DNA of 64,000 nt from Alphaproteobacteria bacterium (GCA_017307355.1 JAFKFG010000012.1:62001-126000); one strand, 5' to 3'. Positions 7,471-17,159 are shown, counted from the stretch's first letter. Numbers and translations: made by a program. Notes: generated from the sequence alone by a model not told the origin.

Positions 7471-9129
7471 ATGACCACCGGGGGCCAGGCGCTTGTCGAA
7501 CAGCTGCGCCGCGAAGGCGTGGAGATCGTGTTCGGCATTCCCGGCGTGCAACTGGACTGGGCGGTCGACGCGCTTTGCGACGCGCCGGATATCCGCTTCA
7601 TCGTGCCCCGGCACGAGCAAGCCACATCGTACATGGCAGATGGCTATGCCCGCACCACCGGCAAGGAAGGCGTCTGCATGATGGTGCCGGGCCCCGGCAT
7701 GCTGAATGCCCTGGCGGGGTTGGCGACATCCTGGGCCTGCAATGCGCGGGTCTTGTTCATCGCGGGGCAGATTCCGTCGCCCACCATCGGCAAGGGCTTC
7801 GGCATGCTGCATGAGATTGCCGACCAGTCCGGCATTTTAAAATCTCTCACCAAATGGCATGGCATTGCCCGCGCGCCGTCCGAAATCCCCGCTTTGGTGC
7901 ATGACGCTTTCGCGCAGCTGCGCTCAGGCCGTCCCCGGCCGGTGGCGATCGAGTTGCCGCCGGATGTGCTGCAGGGCGCCATGGAGGGCGTGCACTATTT
8001 CGACGCGGCGCCTTTCGCGCCGACGCCGGCCGATCCGTCGGACGTGGCATGCGCTGCCGCGCTTCTGGGGGCAGCGAAATTCCCCGTGATCTATGGCGGC
8101 GGCGGAGCGCGCGAGGCGGGCGATGCCTTGAAAGCGTTGGCCGAGAGATTGCAGGCGCCCGCGGTGATGACGGAAGGCGCGCGCGGCGCGGTTTCCGCCC
8201 GCCATCCCCTGGCGCTTTCCACCTTGGGCGGCCGCTGCGTGTTGCCCCATGCCGATGTGATCCTGGTGGCGGGCAGCCGTTTCCTGGATGCGGTGGCCAA
8301 GCCGGTCTTTGCCTCGCCGGATTGTCAGCTGATCTATCTCAATATCGATGAAGCGGCTTTTGCCCCGCCGCGCCAGCCCGGGCTCAATCTTCAAGGCGAC
8401 GTCCGTCTGGGATTGCAAGCCATCGGCGCGGCATTGGATGGGCGTACGCAACCGCCGTCGCGCGCGGACGACGTCGCCAAGGTGAAAGCCTGGGAGGATG
8501 TGCAGATGGATGCCGTCCAGCCGCAATCGGATTATGTGGCGGTGTTGCGCGATCATATCGCCGACGATGCCACCCTGGTCAGCGAGCTGACCCAGGTCGG
8601 TTATTTTTCCAATATCGCCTACAAGGTTCATACCCCGCATGGCCTGGTGACGCCGGGCTTTCAGGGCAGTCTGGGCTATGGCTTTCCCACGGCGCTGGGC
8701 GTGGCGGCGGGCGCGCCGGGCAAGCGCACCGTGTCGATCACCGGCGATGGCGGTTTCGGCTGGGCGCTTCAGGAACTGGCGACGGCGGCGAAATATAGCT
8801 TCAATCTCACCACCGTGGTTTTCGCGGACGGGCGCTTCGGCAATGTGCAGCGCATTCAGAAGCGGACCTTTGGGCGCACCTTCGCGGTCGAATTGCAGAA
8901 CCCGGATTTCCAGCTTCTGGCCCAGGCATTCGGGGTGCGGTCCGAACGGGTGAATTCGCCGGCCGGCCTTGCCGGCGCATTGAAGGCGGCGGAAATTGCC
9001 GGCGGCCCATCCTTGATCGAAGTAGAGGTGGGCGAGATGCCCAGTCCCTGGGCGCTTATCCACCCCTTTGTGCCGCCGCTAAATCCGCCCCCGCCCAATC
9101 CCCTGGGTGAGCCAAATAAACCTGGGTGA
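7471..9129 (+). CDS. Thiamine-diphosphate-dependent enzyme (acetolactate synthase/decarboxylase-like)
   Basis: This 552-residue protein has the three-domain ThDP enzyme layout. The N-terminal PYR domain carries the cofactor-activating E49 in PRHEQATSYMADGYAR. A central domain follows, then a C-terminal PP domain with the Mg/ThDP motif starting at GDG 425-427 and ending at ADGRFGNV. It belongs to the IlvB-like superfamily, whose members decarboxylate 2-oxoacids or ligate the resulting aldehyde. No small regulatory subunit is present, and the C-terminus ends in a Pro-rich tail. Placed just after an aldehyde dehydrogenase, a decarboxylase role (such as on phenylpyruvate or hydroxyphenylpyruvate) fits better than acetolactate synthesis, but the substrate is unproven. 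The stop codon lies within a 19-bp tandem repeat. Confidence 0.75.
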   Translation: MTTGGQALVEQLRREGVEIVFGIPGVQLDWAVDALCDAPDIRFIVPRHEQATSYMADGYARTTGKEGVCMMVPGPGMLNALAGLATSWACNARVLFIAGQIPSPTIGKGFGMLHEIADQSGILKSLTKWHGIARAPSEIPALVHDAFAQLRSGRPRPVAIELPPDVLQGAMEGVHYFDAAPFAPTPADPSDVACAAALLGAAKFPVIYGGGGAREAGDALKALAERLQAPAVMTEGARGAVSARHPLALSTLGGRCVLPHADVILVAGSRFLDAVAKPVFASPDCQLIYLNIDEAAFAPPRQPGLNLQGDVRLGLQAIGAALDGRTQPPSRADDVAKVKAWEDVQMDAVQPQSDYVAVLRDHIADDATLVSELTQVGYFSNIAYKVHTPHGLVTPGFQGSLGYGFPTALGVAAGAPGKRTVSITGDGGFGWALQELATAAKYSFNLTTVVFADGRFGNVQRIQKRTFGRTFAVELQNPDFQLLAQAFGVRSERVNSPAGLAGALKAAEIAGGPSLIEVEVGEMPSPWALIHPFVPPLNPPPPNPLGEPNKPG

Positions 9130-9139
9130 GCCAAATAAA
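9102..9139 (+). repeat. Exact 19-bp tandem duplication spanning a stop codon
   Basis: CCTGGGTGAGCCAAATAAA occurs twice back to back (9102-9120 and 9121-9139). In the reading frame the first copy codes for the final residues of the ThDP enzyme, and the second copy supplies its TGA stop (9127-9129). It looks like a recent slippage duplication that altered the protein tail. Confidence 0.95.
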
Positions 9140-9194
9140 TAAGTGAAGCCTGACGACTGCCGGAACCGCTTTTGTAACGGAAGGAATTTCCACC

Positions 9195-10562
9195 GTGCAT
9201 GCAGATCCTGCCGCCGGCGCAGAGCCGGTCGCTGCGCCCGCCACTGGCTGGCGCCGCTATTATCCCTGGTATGTCGCCGGCGTCCTGATGGTCGCCTATG
9301 TGCTGTCCTTCCTGGACCGGCAGATTCTGTATCTGATGGTGGGGCCGATCCGCCGCGATTTGCACATCACCGATTTCGAGTTCTCGCTTCTGACCGGCGG
9401 TGCGCTGGGTATCTTTTATACCTTGATGGGGCTGCCGATCGGCTATCTTGCGGATCGCTATAACCGCAAGAATCTGATCGCCATCGGCATCTCGGTATGG
9501 AGCCTGATGACCGTGCTGTGCGGCCTGGCGCGCACCTATCCGGTTCTGTTCCTGGGGCGGATCGGTGTCGGCGTGGGCGAGGCGACCTTGTCGCCCTCCG
9601 CTTATTCCCTGATTTCGGATTCCTTCGACAAAACGCGCTTGCCGCGCGCCATGAGCCTTTACGTGCTGGGCCTGTTCATCGGCGCGGGCCTCGCCCTCAT
9701 TCTGGGCGGCGAAGTGATCGGCCTGCTGCAGAAGACCCCTGAAGTCGTTCTGCCTTATGTCGGCGCGGTGCGGTCCTGGAATCTGGTTTTCATTGTGATC
9801 GGCTTGCCCGGTTTGCTGATCGCGCTCTGGGTTTCGACGCTGAAGGAGCCCGCGCGCACCGGCGAAGCGAGATCCGCGATGGCGACAGGAAAATTTCCAT
9901 TTGCCGAAGTGTTCGCATTCCTGCGCCGCTATCCCCTGATGGCCCTGTCCTTGTTCGTGGGTTCGGCGATGTTCTCCGTGATCGCCTATACCGATTCCTG
10001 GTATCCGGAACTGTTCGTCCGGACCTGGGGGTGGACGGCGCGTGAAACCGGCCGCATGAACGGGATATCGTCGGTGATCGGCGGCCCGCTCGGCCTTCTT
10101 TTCGTCGGCTGGTACTCCAGCCGTGCGCTGGCGCGGGGAAAGAGCGATGCCTGCATGAAGCTCACCGCCTGGGCGGCGCTGGGCATCATGATACCAGCTT
10201 GCCTGCTTCCCATCGCGCCCAGCGCCACCATCATGGCGGGACTTCTGATCCCCTATAAATTCTTCATTGCCTTCACGCCGGTTCTGATCCCGTCGGCCAT
10301 CCAGATGGTGGCGCCCAATCATTTGCGGGCGCAGCTGGGCGCGATCTTCCTCTTGGCCACCGGATTGTTCGGGGTGAGCATGGGGCCGATCCTGCCGGCT
10401 TTCCTCAGCGACTTTGTGTTCACCGGGGCGCGGGCCTTGCCGCATGCTTTGTCGACCACGGCCCTGGTGCTGGGCCCGCTCACCTTCTGCATCACCTGGC
10501 TGGGTCTGAAACAGTACCGCCAGCGCTATGCCGAAATGGCGCAGATCCGCCATTCCGGTTGA
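9195..10562 (+). CDS. MFS transporter, spinster-like
   Basis: This 455-residue, roughly twelve-helix major facilitator opens with GWRRYYPWYVAGVLMVAYVLSF. It has the cytoplasmic loop motif GYLADRYNRKN between helices 2 and 3 and GRIGVGVGEATLSP in helix 4, typical of the spinster-like group of MFS carriers found beside catabolic genes. The start is GTG at 9195, preceded by GGAAGGA. An overlapping ATG at 9199 is in another frame. Placed between the ThDP enzyme and a second MFS gene, it probably takes up the aromatic or oxo-acid substrate of this cluster. The substrate is not determinable here. Confidence 0.82.
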   Translation: MHADPAAGAEPVAAPATGWRRYYPWYVAGVLMVAYVLSFLDRQILYLMVGPIRRDLHITDFEFSLLTGGALGIFYTLMGLPIGYLADRYNRKNLIAIGISVWSLMTVLCGLARTYPVLFLGRIGVGVGEATLSPSAYSLISDSFDKTRLPRAMSLYVLGLFIGAGLALILGGEVIGLLQKTPEVVLPYVGAVRSWNLVFIVIGLPGLLIALWVSTLKEPARTGEARSAMATGKFPFAEVFAFLRRYPLMALSLFVGSAMFSVIAYTDSWYPELFVRTWGWTARETGRMNGISSVIGGPLGLLFVGWYSSRALARGKSDACMKLTAWAALGIMIPACLLPIAPSATIMAGLLIPYKFFIAFTPVLIPSAIQMVAPNHLRAQLGAIFLLATGLFGVSMGPILPAFLSDFVFTGARALPHALSTTALVLGPLTFCITWLGLKQYRQRYAEMAQIRHSG

Positions 10563-10644
10563 ATGGTTGCGGATTTCACACTCAGCCGATAGGAAAATCC
10601 CCGCTTCTGACAAAAGGCCAGGAAACTCCGGCCGGGGAAATAAA

Positions 10645-11913
10645 ATGTCTGGAATTTCGGAAAGCCACGACGACGGCATGGGCAAGGCGCAGATCCGGAA
10701 CAATATGATCCGGTTCGCGGTGGCGCAGGCCTTTGGCAGCGCCAATTCCGTGATCGTCTATGCCACCGGCGCCATCGTCGGCGACATGCTGGCACCCAAC
10801 AAGGCGCTGGCGACTTTCCCGATTTCCGTCTTCGTGGTGGGCATGGCGGCCTGCACCTTGCCGACGGGAGCGATCGCGCGCCGCTGGGGACGGCAGGCGG
10901 CATTCCGCACCGGCACCATGGCCGGCATGACGGCGGGACTGATCTCGGCGCTGGCCGTATTGCTGGGATCCTTCTGGCTGTTCTCGGCGGCCATGTTCCT
11001 GGGCGGCGCCTATGCGGCGGCGGTGCTGTCGTTCCGCTTCGCCGCGGCCGATTGCGTGCCGCAGGAACAGCGGGCCCGCGCGCTTTCCATCGTGATGATC
11101 GGCGGCGTGTTCGCCGGCGTGCTGGGGCCCCAGATCGTGACCCACACGATGAAGCTCCTGCCACCTTATCTTTTCCTCGCCAGCTATCTCTCGCAGGCGG
11201 CGCTGGCAGTCTTGTGCGGCCTGATCCTGTCCGGCATTTCGATACCGAAACTGGCCGACGAAAATACCAATGCCGGCCGTCCCCTGTTCGAAATCGTGCG
11301 CCAGCGCAAATTCGTCGCCGCGATCATCTGCGGCGTGATCAGCTATCTGTTGATGAACTTCATCATGACGGCGGCGCCGCTGGCGATGAAGATCTGCGGC
11401 CTTTCACTGGAATCGTCGGACCTGGGGCTGCAATGGCATGTCATTGCCATGTATCTGCCCAGCCTGATCACCGGCAGCCTGATCACCCGGTTCGGTGCCG
11501 GCCGCATTGTGCTGGCTGGTCTGGCGCTCACGGTCTGCGCCATCGCGACCGGGCTTTCCGGGATCACCCAGACTCATTTCTGGGTCTTGCTGATCTTTTT
11601 GGGGTTGGGCTGGAATTTCGCCTTCCTGGGCGCTTCGTCCTTGGTGCTGGAATGCTACCGGCCGGAAGAGCGCACGCGGGTGCAGGCCTTCAACGATTTC
11701 GTGGTGTTCGGCTTTGTCGCGGTCGGCTCCTTCATTTCGGGCGGCCTGCTCGAGACCTATGGCTGGCGGACGGTCTGCTGGGTGGCGCTGCCGCCCTTGT
11801 TCATCGCCGCGATCTCGTTGGCCGCGACTGGCACGTTCCGCCGCAAGGTCCATGAGCATCTGGACGCGATGGACCCGCTGATGGCGGATGCGGTGCCGTC
11901 CGACCAACGATAA
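10645..11913 (+). CDS. MFS transporter
   Basis: This 422-residue predicted inner-membrane carrier has about twelve hydrophobic helices and the motif ARRWGRQAAFRTG after helix 2. It differs in sequence from the preceding MFS gene, so the two are not a recent duplication. The ATG at 10645 follows GGGGAAATAAA at fair spacing. The upstream-open part of the frame reaches back into the previous gene's stop and was not used. It is the last gene of the plus-strand cluster that starts at the Rieske oxygenase. A role in efflux or uptake of an aromatic acid is inferred from position only. Confidence 0.8.
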   Translation: MSGISESHDDGMGKAQIRNNMIRFAVAQAFGSANSVIVYATGAIVGDMLAPNKALATFPISVFVVGMAACTLPTGAIARRWGRQAAFRTGTMAGMTAGLISALAVLLGSFWLFSAAMFLGGAYAAAVLSFRFAAADCVPQEQRARALSIVMIGGVFAGVLGPQIVTHTMKLLPPYLFLASYLSQAALAVLCGLILSGISIPKLADENTNAGRPLFEIVRQRKFVAAIICGVISYLLMNFIMTAAPLAMKICGLSLESSDLGLQWHVIAMYLPSLITGSLITRFGAGRIVLAGLALTVCAIATGLSGITQTHFWVLLIFLGLGWNFAFLGASSLVLECYRPEERTRVQAFNDFVVFGFVAVGSFISGGLLETYGWRTVCWVALPPLFIAAISLAATGTFRRKVHEHLDAMDPLMADAVPSDQR

Positions 11914-12109
11914 GCGGCTGGCGCGTAAGGCCGGACGTTTACGGACCCGTCACGAAGTTCCGCGCATGTGCTGAATTTCATCAATACATTTCCGGCGTGC
12001 AGTGATGAACGCGCATTGGCGAAATTTATAGCGGAAGGCCGCCAGGCCGCACCGAATGATTTATACGGATATGGCAAAGTGCCCGCCGGAAAATGCCGGA
12101 GGTGACGCC

Positions 12110-13129
12110 ATGTCCCGAGCAATGATCCTGATCTTCGCTGCCACCGCCTGTCTCGCGAGCCAGGCGATGGCGGGCCCGTCCGGCTATCGCATCGTCAAGA
12201 CCGTTACCTTGGGCGGAGAGGGCGGTTGGGATTACATCAACCGCGATCCTGCCACGGGAAATCTTTTCGTCACTCGCGGAACGCATGTGATGGTGCTCGA
12301 TTCCGCGGACGGAAAAGTGCTGGCCGATATCGGCAAGCTCGAAGGGGTTCACGGCACCGTCTTTGCGGGCGACCGCGCCTATGTGAGCGAAGGCGGCGCC
12401 AACCGGATCGCGGTGATCGACAGGAAGAATTTCACCAAGGTCGGCGAGATCGCGGTGGGCACCCGGCCGGACGGCATTCTCTATGAGCCGCGCTCCAACC
12501 GGATTTTCACCTTCAACGCGGGAAGCGGCGATGCCACCGCCGTGGATGCGGCCACCGGCAAGGTGGTCGGCACCGTGGCCCTGGGCGGCAAGCCGGAAGC
12601 GGCTGTGGCCGACGAGGCGGGCACCATCTTCGTCAATATCGAAGACAAGAGCGAATTGGCGGCCTTCGATGCCAAGACGCTCGCCGTCCGGGGACATTAC
12701 CCGCTGGCACCTTGCGAATCTCCGTCCGGCATGGCGGCGGATGTCGCACATGGGCGGATCTTCTCCGGCTGCGACAATCAGATGACATCGGTGGAGGATA
12801 TGAAGACCGGAAAGGTGGTCGGGCATTTTCCCATCGGGAACGGCGTGGACGCGGATCGCTTCGATCCCGCCACGGGGCTGATCTTCAGTTCGAACGGGGA
12901 AAGTGGCACCCTGACGGTCGCGCATGAGGACAATCCCGGCAAGTTCACGGTTCTCGAAAATATCAAAACCGCCGATGGCGCCCGCACGATGGAACTGGAC
13001 CCCAGCACGCATCGCGTTTTCCTGGTGACGGCGGACCGTCATCCGGGCACGCCGACAGCGGAGCAGCCGCATCCGCGGAAGGTTCCGGTCCCAGGCACCT
13101 TCCGCCTTATCATTCTGGATCGCGGATGA
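12110..13129 (+). CDS. Exported YncE-like beta-propeller protein
   Basis: This 339-residue protein has an N-terminal signal peptide (MILIFAATACLASQAMAG) followed by repeating blades of about 40 residues with the pattern GT-x-V-x-VLD, G-x-RPDGI and A-x-DPATG. That is the seven-bladed YncE/YVTN type propeller. The ATG at 12110 follows a strong GGAGGTGA. It overlaps the next gene by ATGA, so it is the first gene of an RND efflux operon, an uncommon partner for such a protein. A periplasmic ligand-binding or sensing role for the efflux system is a guess. No enzymatic motif is visible. Confidence 0.75.
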   Translation: MSRAMILIFAATACLASQAMAGPSGYRIVKTVTLGGEGGWDYINRDPATGNLFVTRGTHVMVLDSADGKVLADIGKLEGVHGTVFAGDRAYVSEGGANRIAVIDRKNFTKVGEIAVGTRPDGILYEPRSNRIFTFNAGSGDATAVDAATGKVVGTVALGGKPEAAVADEAGTIFVNIEDKSELAAFDAKTLAVRGHYPLAPCESPSGMAADVAHGRIFSGCDNQMTSVEDMKTGKVVGHFPIGNGVDADRFDPATGLIFSSNGESGTLTVAHEDNPGKFTVLENIKTADGARTMELDPSTHRVFLVTADRHPGTPTAEQPHPRKVPVPGTFRLIILDRG

Positions 13130-14070
13130 AGAAAATTTCCTTCGCGCTGTTTCTGCTGCTGGCGGCTTGCGGGCCGGGCGCCGCACCGGACAAGAAAGAA
13201 GACAAGGATACGGGGCCGGGCGTCAGCCTGAGCGCGGAAGAGGCCAAGGGCCTGGGGATAGCGACCACTGCGGCGCCCAATGCCCGCTTTCAAAAAGAAG
13301 TCTCTGGCTATGGCATCGTGACGGCGCTGGACGCCATCGCGCAGACCGATGCCGACTATATGACGGCATCGGCCGCGGCCACGCAGAGTGCCGCCGCGGC
13401 GACACGGGCGCGGGCGCTGGGCGCGGGCGATGAGGCGGCGGTTTCCCGCGAAGTGGTCGAAGCGGCCGCCAGCAAGGCCGCAGCGGACCAGGCGGCGCTG
13501 GCGCTGGCGCGTCGCAAGGCCGATGCGGTTTTCGGAATTCATGCGCCTTGGAGCAATCCGGCGGAGCGCGCGGCGATCATGACACGGCTGGCCAGCGGGA
13601 AGACCGCGCTCGTCCATGTCACCTTTCCGCTGGGTGCGTTGGGCCGCGCCGCGCCGGCGGCGATCAAGATCACCCGGCTGGGCGCCGATGGGCAGAACTG
13701 GATGTCCGCCAAAGTATGGGATGCGCCCGCCGATCCTGCGTTCCCGGGCCGGGGATTCTATGCCCTGGTCGACGGCAGCGACCTGGCACAGAACGAGCGC
13801 GTGATCGCGGCCATTCCGGTCGGCGCCGCCGAAAGCGGGATATTGGTGCCGGCATCGGCGCTTCTGATGGGCGAGGGCGAGGCCTCGGTCTATGTGGAAA
13901 CCGGCGCCAACCATTACCTCAGGACGCGGATCGATATCGGCAAGCCGATGGGACATGGCTATTTCGTGCGCCCCGGCGCCGGTATCGCCCCCGGCCAGAA
14001 AGTCGTGACCAGCGGCGCCGGCGTGCTTCTGTCCCATGAAATCAATCCCAGCAGCGCTGCCGAGGATTGA
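13126..14070 (+). CDS. RND efflux periplasmic adaptor lipoprotein
   Basis: This 314-residue protein starts with a lipoprotein signal (lipobox LAAC, acylated Cys at residue 15), so it should be anchored to the inner membrane. An Ala-rich helical segment at about residues 75-130 (the hairpin) and beta-rich lipoyl/barrel segments (GYFVRPGAGIAPGQKVVTSGAG near the end) identify a membrane fusion protein. It is short for the family. It is coupled to the pump gene by an ATGA overlap. It would link the pump at 14067 to the outer-membrane channel at 17152. Confidence 0.82.
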   Translation: MKKISFALFLLLAACGPGAAPDKKEDKDTGPGVSLSAEEAKGLGIATTAAPNARFQKEVSGYGIVTALDAIAQTDADYMTASAAATQSAAAATRARALGAGDEAAVSREVVEAAASKAAADQAALALARRKADAVFGIHAPWSNPAERAAIMTRLASGKTALVHVTFPLGALGRAAPAAIKITRLGADGQNWMSAKVWDAPADPAFPGRGFYALVDGSDLAQNERVIAAIPVGAAESGILVPASALLMGEGEASVYVETGANHYLRTRIDIGKPMGHGYFVRPGAGIAPGQKVVTSGAGVLLSHEINPSSAAED

Positions 14071-17000
14071 CGATGCGCTGGTTCGTCGATCTTTGTGTGC
14101 GCTATGCCGGCGCGATCGCGACCTTGACCTTGGTCGGCCTGCTGGTGGGATTGTGGTCGGCGCGCACCGCGCCGCTGGATGTCTTTCCCGACTTCGTGCC
14201 CACCACGGTGGACATCCAGACCGAGGCGCCGGGATTCACCGCGCAGCAAGTCGAGCAACTCGTCACCAAGCCGATCGAGAACGCCGTCAATGGCGCGACC
14301 GGCCTGGCGACCATCCGCTCGGAATCCATTCCCGGATTGTCCGTCATCAAGATTCAGTTCCAGGACAACATCAATCTCTATAATGCCCGCCAGGGCATCT
14401 CCGAGCGATTGGGCGAGCTGGGTTCCAGCCTGCCTTTGGGCGTGGGGACGCCGAAATTGTCGCCCCTGACATCCAGCACCTTCGATCTTCTGAAGATCGG
14501 CCTGGTATCCGACAAGCTCGATGCGTTTGCATTGCGCGATCAGGCCGATTGGGTGATGAAGCCGGCGCTGCTGGCGGTGCCGGGCGTGGCGCATGTGATC
14601 GTTTTCGGCGGAGCGGTGCGCCAGATCCAGATTCAGCCCGATCTGCCGCGCATGACATCCTATGGATTGACTCTCACCGACCTGGCCGACGCCGCCCGGC
14701 AGGCCCTGGCGCTGCACGGCGCGGGTTTCGTGGATCTTTCCCACCAGCGCGTGCTGATTCAGACCCCGGTCCCGTCGCCCGATCCGTCGGCCATCGCCCA
14801 GGCGGTGATGACGGTGCGGTCGGGACGGCCCATCACCATCGGTGATGTCGCGACCGTGACCGAGGCGCCGGCCCTGAAATCGGGCGATGCCCAGATCATG
14901 GGACGGCCGGGCGTCCTGATGGCGCTGGCCAGCCAGTATGGCGCCAACACGCTGGATGCCACCCGCGCGGTGGAGGCGGCGATCGCCCAACTGAAGCCGG
15001 CGCTGGAAGCCCAGGGCGTGACGGTCTATCCGGCCTTGCATCGTCCGGCCAACTTCATCGAACAAGCGCTGAACTCCCTCGAACAGTCCCTGGTGATCGC
15101 CGCCGTTCTGATTCTGGCGATCCTTTACCTGTTCCTGCGCGACTGGCGATCCGCTTTCATCACCTTCCTCGCCATTCCCTTGTCGCTGCTGGCAGCCACC
15201 GCCGTGCTGGACCGGATGGGACAATCGCTCAATACCATGACCTTGGGCGGCTTCGCCGTGGCGCTGGGCGTGCTGGTGGACGATGCGATCATCGGCATCG
15301 AGAATGTCCTGCGGCGGCTCAGCGAAAACGCCAAGCTGGCCAGTCCCAGGTCCAAGATCGTGGTGATCCGCGACGCCACCTTGGAAGTGCGCGGACCGGT
15401 TGTTTACGCGACCCTGGTGGTGATCGCGGTTTTCCTGCCGCAGCTTTTTTCCACCAGCGTGCAGGGCCATTTCGTGGGCCCGTTGGCGCTGGCCTTCATC
15501 CTGGCGGTGCTGGCGTCGCTGGGCGTGGCCCTGACGGCGGCGCCGGCCCTTTCGGCGCTGATGCTGAACGCGCGCGACGCGCATGCGGATTTCGGCTGGA
15601 TTTTGCGGCTCAAAGACTGGCAGCGCCACGGGATCGAAGGCGTGCGGAAGAATTTCCGGTTGGTCCTGATCGGGCTCGGCATTCTCACGGTCGCATCCAT
15701 CGCGCTTCTGCCTTTCCTGCAATCCACCTTCATGCCCGATTTCCGGGAAGGCCATTTCGTCATGCAGGTCGATGCTTCCACGCCCGGCGTGTCGCTGGAG
15801 GAGATGGCGGCCATCGGCCGGCGCATCAGCGCCGAGGTACTGGCGCTGCCTTATATCGCGACCGCGTCCCAGCAGATCGGCCGCGCCGAGCTTGGCGAAG
15901 ACACCAGCGGCCCGCATCAAAGCGAATTCCATATCGAAATGAAGCCCGATGCCGGGGTCGATCAAAAAGAAGCGGAAGACGCCTTGCGGGAGATCGCCAC
16001 CCATTATCCGGGCCTGCAGATCGATGTCCGCACCTTTCTGGGCGACCGCATTGACGAAAGCCTGACCGGCGCCACCGCCGACATTTCCGTGAAGATCTTC
16101 GGCGACCAGCTCGACACTTTGGACAGCCCCGCCCATCAGATCGTGGGGGCCCTGGGCGGCATCGCGGGCATCAAGGATCTGCAGTTCAAGCCCCAAAGCG
16201 GCACACCGACCTTGGCGATCCAGCTCGATTCCGCCGCTCTCGTGGCGAACGGCCTCAAGGCCGGCGATGTCTTGGATGCCGTGCAAAGCGATTATGCCGG
16301 CGCCACCGTGGGCCAGACTTACGCGGGCACGCGCGCCGTGAATGTGGTGCTGCTGTTGCCGCCGGCCGCGCGGGACCGTCCCGAGCTTCTGTCCTCGCTT
16401 CTGATCGCCGGCCCGATGGGGCCGGTTCCCCTCAGCCAGATCGCGCGGATCACGCCCACGGACACGCGCTATACCGTGACCCATGAGGGCGGGCAGCGTT
16501 TCGATGCCGTCACCTTCAACGTGTCCGGCCGGTCGCTGCAGGCCACCGTGAATGACGCCAAAGCCCGAGTCGCGGCCCTGAAACTGCCCGCGGGCGTCTA
16601 TGTCGAATTCACGGGCGAGGCGGCCGCCCAGCAGGCGGCGCAGATCCAGATGCTGCTCTATACCGGCTTCGCGCTGATCCTGATCGGTCTGATCCTGTTC
16701 GTCTGCTTCCGTTGGCGGGTTCACACCTGGCTGGTTCTGGTCAACCTGCCGTTCAGCCTGATCGGCAGCGTGGCGGCAATCGCCGCGACGGGCGTGGGAT
16801 TGTCATTGGGGGCGACGGTCGGCCTGGTGACGGTCTTCGGCGTCAGTGCCCGCAATGCGATCCTGCTCCTGGCCCATTACGAGCATCTGGTCGACAATGA
16901 AGGCGCCGACTGGTCGCCCGTGACGGTTCTGCGGGGCGCGCAGGAACGGCTCATTCCCATTCTGATGACGGCAGCCGTCACCGCGCTGGGCCTGATGCCT

Positions 17001-17159
17001 CTGGCGCTCGGCATGAACCGGGCAGGCCAGGAGATCGAAGGGCCCATGGCGGTGACGGTGCTGGGCGGTCTGGTCAGCTCGACCCTGCTCAATCTCGTGG
17101 TCCTGCCGGCATTGGCCGAGCGTTTCGGCGGCCGCAAGGGGAGGGCGACGGATGCGTAA
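14067..17159 (+). CDS. RND efflux pump permease, CzcA/CusA-like (HME type)
   Basis: This 1030-residue inner-membrane pump has the RND layout: helix 1, a large periplasmic loop, helices 2-6, a second large loop, and helices 8-12. TAPLDVFPDFVPTTVDIQTE after helix 1 and GVLVDDAIIGIEN in helix 4 (about residues 400-412) are typical of the heavy-metal-efflux branch rather than of AcrB. Proton relay acids lie in the VLVDDAI segment. The operon has its own lipoprotein adaptor and NodT-type channel, plus a convergent two-component system. Metal (Cu/Zn/Co-like) export is the family expectation. I see no Met-rich or His-rich stretch that would name the metal. Confidence 0.85.
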   Translation: MTMRWFVDLCVRYAGAIATLTLVGLLVGLWSARTAPLDVFPDFVPTTVDIQTEAPGFTAQQVEQLVTKPIENAVNGATGLATIRSESIPGLSVIKIQFQDNINLYNARQGISERLGELGSSLPLGVGTPKLSPLTSSTFDLLKIGLVSDKLDAFALRDQADWVMKPALLAVPGVAHVIVFGGAVRQIQIQPDLPRMTSYGLTLTDLADAARQALALHGAGFVDLSHQRVLIQTPVPSPDPSAIAQAVMTVRSGRPITIGDVATVTEAPALKSGDAQIMGRPGVLMALASQYGANTLDATRAVEAAIAQLKPALEAQGVTVYPALHRPANFIEQALNSLEQSLVIAAVLILAILYLFLRDWRSAFITFLAIPLSLLAATAVLDRMGQSLNTMTLGGFAVALGVLVDDAIIGIENVLRRLSENAKLASPRSKIVVIRDATLEVRGPVVYATLVVIAVFLPQLFSTSVQGHFVGPLALAFILAVLASLGVALTAAPALSALMLNARDAHADFGWILRLKDWQRHGIEGVRKNFRLVLIGLGILTVASIALLPFLQSTFMPDFREGHFVMQVDASTPGVSLEEMAAIGRRISAEVLALPYIATASQQIGRAELGEDTSGPHQSEFHIEMKPDAGVDQKEAEDALREIATHYPGLQIDVRTFLGDRIDESLTGATADISVKIFGDQLDTLDSPAHQIVGALGGIAGIKDLQFKPQSGTPTLAIQLDSAALVANGLKAGDVLDAVQSDYAGATVGQTYAGTRAVNVVLLLPPAARDRPELLSSLLIAGPMGPVPLSQIARITPTDTRYTVTHEGGQRFDAVTFNVSGRSLQATVNDAKARVAALKLPAGVYVEFTGEAAAQQAAQIQMLLYTGFALILIGLILFVCFRWRVHTWLVLVNLPFSLIGSVAAIAATGVGLSLGATVGLVTVFGVSARNAILLLAHYEHLVDNEGADWSPVTVLRGAQERLIPILMTAAVTALGLMPLALGMNRAGQEIEGPMAVTVLGGLVSSTLLNLVVLPALAERFGGRKGRATDA

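Noticed and set aside
5694..7634. Long minus-strand open frame opposite the Rieske and aldehyde dehydrogenase genes
   Set aside because: It is antisense to two well-conserved enzymes and has no ribosome site or domain.
7471..9129. Naming the ThDP enzyme IlvB (acetolactate synthase)
   Set aside because: There is no small subunit and no isoleucine/valine biosynthesis gene nearby; the catabolic context fits a decarboxylase or ligase better.
8856..10745. A 629-codon minus-strand open frame opposite the ThDP enzyme and MFS genes
   Set aside because: Composition is typical of an antisense shadow in GC-rich DNA and it spans an intergenic repeat without coding signal.
13959..16724. A 921-codon open frame on the minus strand opposite the RND pump gene
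   Set aside because: Its translation is a low-complexity Gly/His/Arg/Gln-rich sequence with no domain, expected opposite a GC-rich gene; the plus-strand pump has full family motifs.
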